From Crocodylus rhombifer (lineage: Eukaryota > Chordata > Crocodylia > Crocodylidae), in contig JAVSML010000049.1 in assembly GCA_038503035.1 (NCBI GenBank), positions 186,001 through 250,000 on the forward strand: a DNA stretch of 64,000 nucleotides. Reading direction: 5' to 3'. Below, piece by piece: positions 35,060-46,379 of this stretch (positions are counted from its first letter, which is position 1; every line of letters starts with the position of its first letter). The position numbers were made by a program, and so were the translations under genes. The notes beneath the pieces were generated by a model, which was not told the DNA's origin, searched no databases, and saw only the letters and a program-made list of their open reading frames with translations.

Positions 35060-35137
35060 GGTGCCATAGCAACATCTCCTAACTGTAGGCAAGCCCCAAC
35101 AGTTCTACCCTTTCAGTTATATCTATGAAGCCCTAGA

Positions 35138-35525
35138 GGTCATGTCCACATGAACGCAGATACGTTTCCCCAGGGACCTTGTGCCACTGCTACTTGCCCT
35201 CAGGGGACACCCGGGCCATGTGCCGTCTGCTGCACAGCAGGTTCTGTCACGTTATGTGGGGTTCTGGGGGTCTTGAGGAAATGCAGCCATAGTGCTCCTG
35301 CAGCTGGAAGCCTGGTTGGCAGCCAGACTGTGGCTCCAACAGGCCAGGCTCTGGTTTTGGGCAGGGTGCACTGCTGTCATGTGCGCCACTCTGCTTTTTA
35401 AGGCATGGGGTTTTTATCCCAGGAGATCTGGGGTCAGAAAAAAACCCTGCGCTGCGGTGTGTGCGGTGCCACAGATTCATTTGCGGCACCAGATACTGCA
35501 TGTCCGTGCTTGTCTGGACGTAGCC
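35138..35525. mobile_element. TIR element with 3-bp target duplication (388 bp)
   Basis: The left end GGTCATGTCCACATGAACGC and the complement of the right end, GGCTACGTCCAGACAAGCAC, are imperfect terminal inverted repeats. They are flanked by AGA (35135-35137) and AGA (35526-35528). The interior is GC-rich and non-coding; frames of 83-130 codons overlap on both strands. The TIR resembles that of family T (GGCTA...CAGACA), suggesting the same superfamily. Confidence 0.65.
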
Positions 35526-35528
35526 AGA

Positions 35529-37008
35529 GAATCTATCTGGAATACATGCATGAAACAAAATGTTCATCCTATTAGCATTTTTCAATACAGCGTAGTGCTG
35601 TGGGTTATTGGAAGGAAAAGTCTAAGATATTCCTCTCTGTCATATGGGGAATGGGGTGTGCATAGGAATCTTTCTTGCATGTAAGGTCATCTGGCTCTGC
35701 TTCCAGCACACTCACCCCCCACACCCCATCTCCATTTCATTGACAAGAAGAACAGTCAGAGAGGTCAGCTCTACAGCAATCAGGGGAATAGAAGATTTCT
35801 GCTTTTTGTGGTGTCTCATCTCTTCATAGTCAGCACACAAGCATCTGGTGTTTTAGCTGTGTTTTGACCCTTGCATGTTGGCTGCATTTTACCTGGCATT
35901 TGGCTGAAGAATATCTTGCATCTGAAAGCTTTTTTATTGGACCACCTGCATGGTTGGAATAGATATCACTCCAAAAACTACTGTTGCCTTGCTCATATTT
36001 TGTATGCAGTATGCACATATATAATATATTACATGTATACATATAAGTCCTTTAGCTGAAATACTGCCACCTTTGATATGCCATGTGGCATCTTCCTTCA
36101 ACTGTAGGCCAGTTCTAAAGATTAGGATAAAAGGTGAAAAAATGCCATGCACAGTTGAAATCACAGGGAATTTAATTAAGTTTGCAGAATATATTGACCT
36201 GTATTAGAATTAGCCCTACTCCTAAAAGTACAGCATACTTTAACGAACACAAATGGCCAGGTCCCATTTTACTTTTTAAATGAAAGATGGCATCTCCAAC
36301 AGCAGGGAGCCTGCTGGAGCCATATTAAGACAGAAGTTTGATACTGACTCACAGGGAACGCTGCCATATACTGAATCACCAACACCGAAACATGTTTTTA
36401 AATGCTATTCCCATATGGTGATAAGATTTTAACTGAAATTTCTATATTTTTCAGATGGAGCTTTATTTTTAAAACCCTTTCTCTATGTCAAAATGCCATT
36501 CCCCATTGCTATTTTTAAATCTACCCTGAAAAAAGAATAAACTGCTTACTAGCAACATTAATATAGCTAAATCACTCCTATATCATGTCTTCAAGTAAAG
36601 TTACATGGATTTGGATCAATTGCTCAGCACTGAAAGTTTAGTGATTGAAGACAAACATTCATCACTCTAGTTTTGTAAAATAAGTCTTCCATTATACCTT
36701 AGATGTTGCTTCAAATAAATAAAATAATTCTTTTTTGTAGCTTGTTCTTTCTATTTGTTCTAATATTTCTTTCCAGCAGAAACTCAACAAGAGGTCATTT
36801 TGATGCATGTTTTAATTTTAAATTAGCAATTAAAATGTTAAAATTGTGAATGAAATATTAATCACTTAAATACCCTAGTAATATTTTTCTCACTATATTG
36901 TCAAAGCAATCCCATAATTTTCAGCTGTAATTCTTTTTCACCTTTTATTTCCTTGTTTTTGCTATGCAACTTAACCCTAATACTACTTCAAGATTATTTT
37001 GTTCATTT
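35529..37008. other. Unique AT-rich DNA
   Basis: No gene or confident repeat. A short stretch near 35915-35950 (CATCTGAAAGCTTTTTTATT) resembles the tail-type repeat seen near 33.6 kb and 38.5 kb, but is too short to assign. Confidence 0.45.
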
Positions 37009-37137
37009 GGGCTGCCTATAGATGTGCTCATTCATGTTCGAATTAGAATGCACTGGAGCATACCCAATTAATCGAGTCTGCTCCACGGTCTAATTAGAAT
37101 GCTCCAGCATTGCCTCAACATCACATGTATTATGCCC
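37009..37137. repeat. Small foldback element, family K copy 1
   Basis: The left end GGGCTGCCTATAGATGTG and the complement of the right end, GGGCATAATACATGTGATG, are similar. AATTAGAATGC...GGAGCA is repeated inside, and ATTAATCGAGTCTGCTC is shared with the larger element at 53795-54087. The right boundary is uncertain: related DNA (TTCAAAATAGCCATGGGG) continues to about 37170. Confidence 0.5.
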
Positions 37138-37209
37138 TCCCTGTTTTTCAAAATAGCCATGGGGTTTTTAACTAAAGCTCTCAAATAAGTCTGAGGGCTC
37201 GTTCTAGGG

Positions 37210-38516
37210 GGCGGCTTGCTCCTGCTCGACCCTCAGGCACTGCACTGGTCTCTGGCTACTCATGATGGCTTCAGCATGCACATGTGGGGTGGGACTATGC
37301 TGCAGGCTCTTCCCACCTCTCTTCACGCCTCCTTCTACTACCACCGGGGGTAGGTAGCCCATCCAGCCAATCCCGGGGCTGGAATTTCCCAGGCTCCCAA
37401 ACTGATTTTTGAATCCTGAATCCCTCTGCTGGGGATAAACCCAGACTACAAGTACGGTGTCCCGATTGCGACAAAATTGATGGTAGTTTCTGGTAAGGTG
37501 TCCTTGCTGGGACAATCTTCTTCAAGAGTTCAGGCAGAGTTTGACATAGGACACCCTGAAGGTAAGTGCCCCTTAAACTGCGTGTTACAGACAATAGACT
37601 GAAAGAGGTGAAGCAGTGTAAAAGCTAATGTTTTGTACAGCTTAGAGTGAGTAACACTGTCCTACGTGATGCGGGTTGCTATTCAGAGCAAAAGGTGGAT
37701 TCACCGACAGCCACAGCACCACTAATAGATTGAAAATGACACCCTAATAGAAAACTAAAGACCTACCAGAATAAAGCTTAAAACCTATAATTTAAAAGAG
37801 ATGACATGGGCTTGTTTCTGGGTCACTAGAGGATGAAAAATGTACTTGCAGTGATCTGAAGTAAAGCAGGGGAAGCAGCTCAGAAGACTTTTTCCTTTAA
37901 TGTCTTTCATGAGATGTCATTGAGAGGGGCTGCCTGGTTGTGTGCATTTTTGTCATATTGATTGCTGGGGAAGAATTGGACTTGGATCGAGAGCTTTTGG
38001 CTCTCATGCTGATCCTCTTCTTTCTATAGGATACTTGTCAGTAGGATTTCACAGAGTCAATATTATTTTCTAGAGTTCTCATCATCTTCCAAAGACTACA
38101 AACACACTATTCACTGATGCAATCTCTCTCCTCCCCTTGGTCCCATAATAAGTATGTCTCAGTGCCAGCATTCCCACAAAAAAGCAATGAGATATCTGCA
38201 AGATTCATCTCCATGTCTGGTAAGAGAGAATCAAAAGGGTCCAGCTATCAAAATTTTAGCACTAGTCTTGACTGACAATTTCCTCTCTAGAGTTCTTTTA
38301 GGTTTTACTTATCTATGACACTTAGCCACAGGGATGCCAGGTGCTTCCTCTTCTACCCCAGCATGCTCAGAAAAAGCTGACAAAGGACTTTAACTTTACT
38401 TTTTTATATTTCTGCCCTGATCAGAATGAAAGACACTTGAGAATAGCAGCAATCTCTCTGTGCATTGGGAGGAAGAAAACTTTGTGAATGCTGATAATTT
38501 ACCAAGAAGACATACA
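37210..38516. other. Unassigned DNA
   Basis: Moderately GC-rich at 37200-37460, then AT-rich. Antisense frames of about 100 codons overlap each other and show no domain. No gene recognised. Confidence 0.45.
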
Positions 38517-38620
38517 AAAAACTAGAACTCTTGGTTCCAGAATGATACCTTTTATTAGACCAACTGGGAAATCATAAGAAAACTGTCTTTTCCTGCAAGC
38601 TTTTGGGATCAATTCATGCT
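38517..38620 (-). repeat. Tail-type interspersed repeat
   Basis: CTCTTGGTTCCAGAATGATA followed by CCTTTTATTAGACCAACTGG and TGCAAGCTTTTGGG is a pattern I recognise from a dispersed reptile repeat; the complement ends in a TTGGTCTAATAAAAGGTATC-like tail. The family name is uncertain. Confidence 0.45.
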
Positions 38621-39035
38621 GATTTACCAATACACTTATGATTATGAATTTGCCCAACTTGAACCAACTACTGTGTGGGAGAACCAAGCACCCTTTTTGT
38701 CATGTTGGGCTCATGCATCCTGAATTCAACCACAAAAATAAAAGCAATACTTGTTTTTAGACATTCACCAAGGGAAATGTTTGAGAGGCCACATGAGGCC
38801 ATATATTCTTGGTGTGAGTATACCTCATTCTGCAAAGACTTGGTGGGGTTTGTATGTTTGAAAACTCAGAATAGCAGCAGTAAGGTTTCTATGGGTATAC
38901 TAATGGTAGAAGAGGAAATGAAGGCCATACAGATCTTTGTGGTACACATGTGAGAAAATAATTTTTATACCACTTATGAAAAAAGGCAGGGTATTTTGTT
39001 TTGCACTTTCAATGGTACTTGCACTGAAATTGGAT

Positions 39036-39245
39036 GGCCTAGAGGTGGTGTCACATGCTCAATGCAACACCAAGTGCAATTAACGTACAACAGACACTGG
39101 TTCAAGCAGTTTAGTGCATATTAAGTGTCCTTGTGGCATTACTGTTTGCTTTCAGGTAAGGGTTATTTCATAACACATACTACCATTCAGAGGTCACTAC
39201 ATTCCAATTAATTGCAGCTGCTGCAAGTGAACGTGTGACAAGGCC
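39036..39245. repeat. Possible MITE
   Basis: The left end GGCCT...GTGTCACATGCTCA and the complement of the right end, GGCCTTGTCACACGTTCA, are similar apart from a 7-9 bp insertion in the left arm. No clear target duplication was found. Confidence 0.4.
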
Positions 39246-40049
39246 CTAAGTTTCTACCACAAAAACATTTTTTATGCAATGACTATGATGGTTGAAGAGA
39301 TTACATAAACAAACAGGGATTTAAAATCTCATGGAAAAACTGTTTAACTGGCTTGAACTGGTAAATTTCAATAACTGGGAAAGGAAGGTTTTCCTACCAG
39401 GTTGATATTATACATAAATAGAGATTTGTTTTATTTCCTTTTTAAAAAAATTCTTTTCCATTAGGCCTCAATTCTCTAATGAAATCTAATAGCACAAATT
39501 ATTTAAAATGTTAAATGTATTTAGTTTACTTCAGGATTTTTTTTCCTCTTGACTACATGTTCAGTTAGATGACTTAACCTGACTGCAAGCACTTAAATAT
39601 TTGAGTAAACTCCATGGGCCCACTCAGCGAGTAAAGTTCCTTGCAGGTGTAAGTGTTTGCAGAATCAGTACTTGGTAGATCAGCACAACAAAACCTTTAC
39701 GACTATGTTTTTGTTTGTTTGTTCTGTTTTTTTAAAGTGACCAGACTCCCAGAACAAGCTTCCTAGATGTAAGGCACAGGTAGGTAGTTATTTCAGCTAG
39801 TGGGTGCTTAATGAGTTTCGGTGACCTGTCAAGGGCTGAACACGTAAAATCTTTTAGAAGATACCATTTTAACATATAATAGATAAAAATCCCATATACT
39901 AAAAGTCAAACATCCAGTATAAAATATTTTAATTTTACTTAAAAAATGTTTTTTGTCCTGATTTATATTTTGGTTATTTGTATGTTTGTTTGTTTGTTTG
40001 TTTGTTTTACTGTATATAAAGAGGATAGCATAATAGCTCAAAATAAAGT
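39246..40049. other. Unique AT-rich DNA with a TTTG microsatellite
   Basis: No gene recognised. The only feature is the short tetranucleotide array listed separately. Confidence 0.5.
39983..40007. repeat. (TTTG)n microsatellite
   Basis: About six uninterrupted TTTG units. Confidence 0.9.
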
Positions 40050-40960
40050 CTTGCTCAAATATATTGTGTGTGGCAGTGGGAGTGATGGTAGGTGTGAGAT
40101 TTGTGCTTGGGTATGTGGGGGGGGAGGGATTTCCTGCACGCTAGGTCTTTGGCACTGGTCGGGGTACAGGCAGCAGAGCTCATCCCAGTGGTGCAGGTGC
40201 AGTCCACATCCCCAACCCAGCCCGTGGCTGCCCCCACAGTGCTCTGCATGGTGCCAAGACCTGCCCACTCCTGCCCGGGGCAGCCCATACCATGCACCCA
40301 CCTGCATGGTACACCCGCCTCTGCCCTGGCCAGTAAACATGGTTTCTTGGCAGGGCTGCTCTTGGTGTGGCTGCAGCCACCCGCTTGATGCTCAGCTCTC
40401 CCCCAGCTCCAGTAGCTCCTCTTCCTGGTAGCAATATGCTGCTCCAGGTTTGGGGGGGCTGCTGCCCCACTGCATGGGACTGCAGCTCCAGTTCTTCTAC
40501 CCACTCAGACAGGTGTCTGCTCATCATGTCAGGTGGTTGGGAGGAGGGAGAAGGCAGCCAGGAGCTGGAGTTGGAGCCCCACACCCTGGAGCAGGAGCCA
40601 CCTGGCTGCAGCTTCCCCCCAGCCTGGAGTGGCGGAGCAGGGACAGGAGGAGGAGGAGCTGCTGGAGGCAGGGGAAGCTGAGCAGTACCTGAGCAGCTGC
40701 AGCTGCACCAGGAGCAGCCCTGCCAGGAAGCTGTGCATGCCAACAGGTGCAGGATACCCTTGGTGAGAATGGGTTGGGCTCATCCCTATGCTGCAAAGGC
40801 AGCCGGGGGCTGGATCCAACCAACTGGAGGGTGCTGGTGCTCTGGGCAGAATCTAATCAGTTGGTGAGCCAGATCCCACCAGAAAGTGGTGCTTTGAAAT
40901 TTGAGAGTGAAAAAACAAAAGTATCCTTAACATTGATGTTAAGTTTTACCTTGTTTTGAC
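40050..40960. other. GC-rich block with overlapping spurious frames
   Basis: Composition shifts abruptly from AT-rich flanks to GC-rich DNA rich in CTGCAG, GGAG and CAGC words. Frames of 70-187 codons occur in nearly every frame on both strands and encode Ser/Pro/Gly/Trp/Cys-rich low-complexity peptides. I see no domain, splice-site pattern or consistent frame, so I do not call a gene. The block contains the long inverted repeat listed next and looks like the core of a repeat. Confidence 0.55.
40338..40740. repeat. Imperfect inverted repeat, about 91- and 99-bp arms
   Basis: The left arm 40338-40428 (CATGG...CTTGGCAGGGCTGCTCTTGG...CTTCCTGG) matches the complement of the right arm 40642-40740 (CATG...CCTGGCAGGGCTGCTCCTGG...CTCCTCCTGTCC). 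The spacer is about 210 bp. Confidence 0.7.
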
Positions 40961-41940
40961 ATCAAGGTAAATAATAAAAACATGACAAGGATAATGGCTG
41001 TATCATGAAGAGTAAGTCCCAGAAAAGAAAACATGAAAAAGGGGGTCAAATAACCCTGCTTGCGAAGCAGAACATGTATATACTACATGCAGCATGCACA
41101 TAGTCACACTTACGCTGATTCATTGCCATAAATTGGAGTCACATGGCCAATTTATCCCTGAAGTAATTTCATTCAAGTCAGTCAATGGACCAAGCTTGAC
41201 TTAGTCACCAGTTTCCAAAAGAGTTTTAATTAAGGTACACAGAATACACTTTTTCTTTTTCTTTACTTACTTTTAATTTTTAAAAATAAAGCAACAGTCT
41301 TTTTCCTTCCTAAAAGCATTAGTGATATTTACAGGTATCAAGACTTAGTATGAATAGTTTCATGGATTCTAATGCCATTAGAATGAAGCACTGTGATTCA
41401 TTTTAAATCCATAAAAACATAGGTTGTAGTACCTTACCCAGACATTTCTGCATTGAGCTCCTAACTTTTCAGCTGCAGATGACATTACAAAGGCCATGTC
41501 TTAAACACTCAAGGAGAAACATATTCAATGTTTAATTACCTTCGCTGTTAAAAAAGAATCTCTCCTTTTAGTATAGTTTCATCCAGCTTGTACTAAAACA
41601 CCGACTACACTAAATGATCCACTTGGTAAAGTGGTATCCTCTTGTCCAGACTTGTAAAACGGAATAGCAATTTTGATGCTTCACTTGAAACACTTTAAAG
41701 AAGCATTCGTTTCAGAAGACGCATACATTCAGCACTTTCTAGCTATTACTTGACCATAACAGCGTTTATGTGCTTCCCTTTTCTAACTAGAACTTTCATT
41801 TGCACTCACAAGATTCAAATTTTTGTTCCCACACGCTTTACCACCACCTGTTGTCCAGCACATCTATATGGTCTTACTTCCACCATTAAATTTTAGCTAT
41901 AAAACTTTAACAATGATAATATCATTCAGCACTTCTAAAG
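40961..41940. other. Unique AT-rich DNA
   Basis: Nothing recognised. Confidence 0.5.
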
Positions 41941-42665
41941 AGTCTTCATCTAGGGTCCCATCCAGGCACCACCTTGGCTGCCTGAACTGGGAGAGAAGGA
42001 TCTGGCCAGCCTACAGCCCCTATGCAGCTGACAGGCTTCCATGGGCTGAAGACTGCTTCCATTGATACACTGCCTTTCTCTCTCTGGACTGACAACCTAG
42101 GGAAGGGGAGAAGAGCCAGCTCAGCCACCATCTTGGCTGTCCAGACTAAAGGAGAAGGACCTGGCTGGCCTATAGCTCCTATAGGGTCAGCAAGCCTTCT
42201 TAGGATGGGCAGATTTAAGCTAATGGTACCACTGAAAGGCAATTTTTAAGATCATCCTTTGGTGTTCCCCTTTAGTGGGGCTTTCCTTATTTTCCTGTTC
42301 TGGGTGATCTTTTGAATTGAAAGTTGTGTTTGTTGGAGGAAAGGGAAGCATTTGTGGGTTCCTTTGTGAAGAGGAGTTGCTGGGATAAGAGGCAGGGGCA
42401 TGGATGTGAAGAAGCTTTTGCTACTTCATAGTGAAGGGAGGTTATGCATTTTGGTTAGGATGGGCCAGAGGGTTTGTTCTCCTGCATGATAGCCTAGGAA
42501 GTAGAAGTGGATGAGGTGAGGTGGGTGTTGTTTTAGTGTTCTGGGGTGTTGTTTGGGGAGTTCATTTTTTTCATAGCATGTAGATTATTTTCTCTTTTAT
42601 TCTAAGCCATCCTGAGCCTTCTCAAGGAGGGCAGCATACAAATCGAATGAATACATAAGTAACTA
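41941..42665 (+). repeat. Retroelement-like repeat with 159-bp internal duplication and LINE/SINE-type tail
   Basis: CCTTGGCTGCCTGAACTGGG at about 41972 recurs as TCTTGGCTGTCCAGACTAAA at about 42131, 159 bp later, each followed by GAGAAGGA(T/C)CTGGC and CCTA(C/T)AGC(C/T)CCTAT. At 42600-42660 the sequence TAAGCCATCCTGAGCCTTCT then GGAGGGCAGCATACAAATCG AATGAATA matches the style of squamate/reptile non-LTR 3' ends (GCCGCCCTGAG...GGCGGCATACAAATNNAATAAATA). Assignment is by pattern only. Confidence 0.5.
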
Positions 42666-42704
42666 TTAGGACATAGGCTAGTGCATGGCTCCAGCTTAAA
42701 GACT

Positions 42705-43440
42705 ATGTGCAGATGTTCCTAGAATGCAATCTAAAGTCACAAGACTTACTTTAAGCAGCATGATTGTCCTGATTGTGCAGATATCTGCAGGTGCCAGGAG
42801 CCTTATCTAAGTAAGTCAGGGGCAGGGGGAGGAGCAGGCAAGATCAGAGGGTTAGCAAGGCTGCAAGGGAGTTGGGTTGGCAGCACCAGGGGGGTCTAAT
42901 GTGTCTGTAGAGGGGTGGCAGGATCCAGGGGGTGCAGTCAGAGAGCCAAAATATAGCCCAGTTAAGAAGGGAGGGTCAGCAGGAAAAAAAAGCATAGGTC
43001 TAGGGCTGGTGCAAGTGGCTGGGCTTTTCCAGCCACAGGCTGTACTGTGAACACTGGCACAGATGTTCATTCCTTCGACCCAAACTATAATCATGTGGCT
43101 CACTAAGCTGCGTGATCATAGATCAGGTCCCATGTGTGCACACATTCACTGGTGCCAGGAACTGCAGTGGTAGGCATGGCTAGGACAGGCAGACAGAGGC
43201 AGTCTGGTGGGGGGAAGTGAAGCAGCATGGTGTACCAGGCAGGTAGTACAACAGGCACTGCTCCTGTTGGCAGAAGCAAGGCAGACGGACTGGAGCAGAT
43301 GCTATCCTGCCTGACATGCCCATCCCGATTCCTCCTGAGCAATGCCTGGAGGCAGGGGAGAGGGATGGGCTGAGCTGGGCACCACTCCTCCTGCCTGGGG
43401 TGGGGATTGGCCAGACCAGGGTGCTATGAATCTAAGCTAC
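42705..43440 (+). repeat. Interspersed repeat family F, copies 2 and 3 in tandem
   Basis: 42705-43100 aligns with 12440-12767 (AATATAGCCCAGTTAAG, AGGGCTGGTGC, TGGGCTTTTCCAGCC, CACAGATGTTCATT). At about 43100 the 5' blocks start again (GATCATAGATCAGGTCCCA, ACTGGTGCCAGGAACTGCAG), so a second, more divergent copy follows directly in the same orientation. Non-coding; GC-rich frames on both strands are not credible genes. Confidence 0.55.
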
Positions 43441-43990
43441 TCACACGTGTGTACTTGCGTATGTTTGGTGTCCCCTGACGCCATGGATGGTTGCCCATGC
43501 TGCCCACCCCTAAGATCAGCTCTGTCTGTATGTATCCAAAGTGTGTTGTAGTTACAGTAAGTGCCTCAAGGAACAAAATGAAAGGTCGGGGGTGCGGGGG
43601 AGAGAGAGAGAAAAAGAAAATTCATTGAGAATGGAAGGCAAACTTCCCCAAGGAAAATATCATTTTTTCCCTCTTCATATTTGATGTCCACATGAGCCTA
43701 TACAATTTTTAATCCTCGTGTGATCCTTGAGCTTAAATGTTTCCCATCCTCTCTCTCTCTCTAAGCATGTCTACATGCCACTGCCTTTAAGCCACCCCCT
43801 TGTCCGCCAAGTCGTCAGCAACATTGTTACCATGCAACACCCTTCTCCATGGTCTCTGCAGTTAGTTATCTATGACCCAACACATATGGCTCTAAGCCTT
43901 ATCAAGTAAGGAAAAAGACTACATAATTGCATATTTTTAAAAATTATTTTGAAAATATCCAGCTTGCCCTATTTCTTTCTTATATACTGG
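43441..43990. other. Unassigned DNA with short GA/CT runs
   Basis: An AGAGAGAGAGAG run lies near 43601 and a CTCTCTCTCTCT run near 43750. No gene recognised. Confidence 0.5.
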
Positions 43991-44960
43991 AGGAATGATT
44001 GTCTTGTGATTAAGGCACTACCATGGGACTCAGGAAACCTGGTTTTGTTCATGAGTTTGTCATATATGTCCTTGTAGCAGGGCACTAAGATATGCCTGCT
44101 CCATTAAGGTTGGAACAGCCTGGCCAGGGAGCTCTGCAGGCTAAACAGAGCTCCGCAGCTGTGGGCTGCTGGGGTAATTGGGCAGCACCTGCAGGCATCA
44201 CATGACCAGAAGGAGATGGGGCTTTGGGGCATATAAGCCCAGGGCTGGAGCTAGTAGGGACACTCTGTCTCTGGCAACTGCCAGGGAAGTAGCTCCTGCC
44301 TGAGGCAGTGACTTGGTTCTGCCTGCTTTACTGCCCAAAGACAGCAAGACTCCAGAAACCTCCCAGGTACTTAAGGCTAGGGACATGCTGCCCTAAGGTG
44401 GCAGTTTGTCCCCTTAAAGGGGCATAGTGTTATTGTCATTTATAATGTTTAAGTTATAGCCTAGCAGCTTACGCTTTTTGTACCTAGCTTGGCTGCTTAC
44501 GCATGTGTTTCTGTTTACGCTGGAGGACCAGGATGAGGCTGTAACAGGAGGTTTGGAGGCCTCATTAGTGTCTGGAGAAAGGGGCACACAACTTGGGCTG
44601 AGCCCTCATGCCAAAGGGGCACATCTACAAATGTGCAGAAGTGACAGATAGCAGTATAACACCTGTGAGGCTTGGGACACTATAAAGGGGAGGTTGGAGT
44701 AGTGTAGTATGCCCTGGGTATTAGGGCATTAAGAGGGCAGCCTCTCGCCCTAATTATCTATTTATTTTCATTACAACAAGGCCAGGTAGGTGGGCAGACT
44801 GCCCAGGACAGGTAGGCAGGCTGAAGTAGAGATTGGCCTTGGGATGGACCCTTCACAGTCCTAAAAGAACACAGGAGAATAATTTAACCCCTCTTTCCTA
44901 GTTCCTTATTTTTAAAAAATTGTTTTATAATAATACCCTACCTCACAATGTACACATTAA
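43991..44960 (+). mobile_element. MIR-type (CORE) SINE, split by a solo LTR
   Basis: The left piece 43991-44072 has the tRNA-related head and core layout (GTGATTAAGGCACTACCATG, then GGACTCAGGAAACCTGG). The right piece 44863-44950 has the 3' layout (AATTTAACCCCTCTTTCCTA, then AATAATACCCTACCTCACA). Together they follow the MIR order of pol III-like head, core, TTAACCTCTCTG-like and AATAATACCTACCTCA-like blocks. The 785-bp LTR sits between them. MIR elements are ancient, which fits the high divergence. Confidence 0.65.
44073..44857. mobile_element. Solo LTR (785 bp) with perfect 5-bp target duplication
   Basis: Begins TGTAGCAGGG and ends CCTTCACA (TG...CA with TGT/ACA inversion). It is flanked by GTCCT at 44068-44072 and GTCCT at 44858-44862. 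A TATA-like CATATAAG lies at 44230-44237. No internal retroviral or Gypsy-type coding sequence and no second LTR is nearby. This is the product expected when the two LTRs of a provirus or LTR retrotransposon recombine. Strand is likely + from the TATA position. The family (endogenous retrovirus or Gypsy) cannot be decided from the LTR alone, though a 5-bp duplication is compatible with either. Confidence 0.85.
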
Positions 44961-45630
44961 CATACAAGGTGTTACTATTTACAGCTGACCACCTTGCAAA
45001 GTTGTTTGATTTACAGCTATTCTATTAGATGTGTGTAGAGCAAGGGGCTCACTCATCTCCATTGCACACTACTATCTGTCTAGCCTGGCCTCCTCTCTCT
45101 CCCTTTTTTTTTTTAAAATATGATCTGACCACTGTTCATTCAAAATTCTCTGCTATTGTAGAACTATATTCCTGAATCTCTCAGCTTTAAAAATGTACTT
45201 TCACTTCAAAATCTCTGCTGTGAAACATGTATACTCTCTCTTGTTAATATATCTATTTTACTGCACTGTCTAGGACACTGATGAAACAAGTCCATATGGT
45301 TTTGAAAATATACAAATGTATAGAACAGCAAAAAAAAAAAAAATCATCCTTGTTATCATTGAATAGCAATGCCTTTTTGAATTCAGAATGCCAAACATCA
45401 TTGGAAGAATGGAGATTATTTTTGTCATACAGAGAAATAGAGTTGGCCTAAAAGTGAAATATAGCTGGTGGGGATTTTGTTGTTTTTTTTGTTTTGTTTT
45501 GTTTTTTAAGTTAAACACACTGAAAACTTGGAATTAGAAATATAAATCAATAGCAATACTTTAAAATTGCTATTTCACCAATATCAACGGAAGGGGTTAC
45601 AACTTCTTGTGATACTGTTTCATTGTCAGG
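44961..45630. other. Unique DNA with A- and T-rich runs
   Basis: A14 at 45330-45343 and a TTTTG-type run at about 45477-45505. Nothing else recognised. Confidence 0.5.
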
Positions 45631-45866
45631 GGCTGCGTCTACATAAGCGGCGGACTACACAGTCGTTACTGCACAGTTAGTACTTGCTTATGCGCACCAC
45701 CACTGCATGGTGTTACTGTGCAGTTCCTTTGCTGCATGGCTTCTTCCTTGAAGCTACTGAGCTTCACATCATGGCTAGTGCCTGGCAACACTACTGCACA
45801 GAAGTAATGAGCTACAGCGCAGTAGCTCATTGCTACTGTGCCATAGTGTCTCATGCAGATGTGCCC
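45631..45866. repeat. MITE-like element
   Basis: The left end GGCTGCGTCTACATAAGC and the complement of the right end, GGGCACATCTGCATGAGAC, form imperfect inverted repeats. The interior is full of small palindromes (ACTGCACAGT...ACTGTGCAGT; AATGAGCTAC...GTAGCTCATT). No target duplication was found. The ends resemble those of the element at 35138-35525. Confidence 0.5.
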
Positions 45867-46379
45867 ACTGTCTCCTTACAGTACTTCCCTGATGTCAGTG
45901 AGATGAAGAAAAACAGAAGCTACCTATGCATTACATTTGGATTTAGTGCAGCTGAGAAGCAAGGTATAATTTAAAGCTGTGCTGAAGGACTTAGTCATTT
46001 TTAAGATTTCAGTCCATCATCATTTGTATCTAAACAAAGCTATGAATGAACACTACAGATAAAAGATTATTGTATTATGAACTGCCTTAAATTTTCATCT
46101 TCTCTTTTTATCCCCCTCCCTATATTTCTTGTACACCTCTTGTCTTCACTTATGGCTCTCTTCCTTGTTTTTTCACTGCAGCACTATGCTATCAGTTGAA
46201 ATATAAGTGTGACAGACCTGTGGGATAAACTGTAAGGTTTGCTGTGTCCACCCAGTACTCTGTGATTCATGACAATCATCTTTGCTTCATTCCAAAGACG
46301 TAGAAAGTCCTTTTGACAGCTTTCCAATTCTGAATCTGTTAGTGAATATTCCTACCCTATGCTCAAATATTCATCGAGA

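Noticed and set aside
35150..35684. Frames of 83-130 codons in both orientations
   Set aside because: Most lie inside a TIR element with GC-rich interior and overlap one another; no domain.
40038..40823. Overlapping frames of up to 187 codons on both strands
   Set aside because: Low-complexity translations in a GC-rich inverted-repeat block; similar frames on both strands follow from the inverted repeat.
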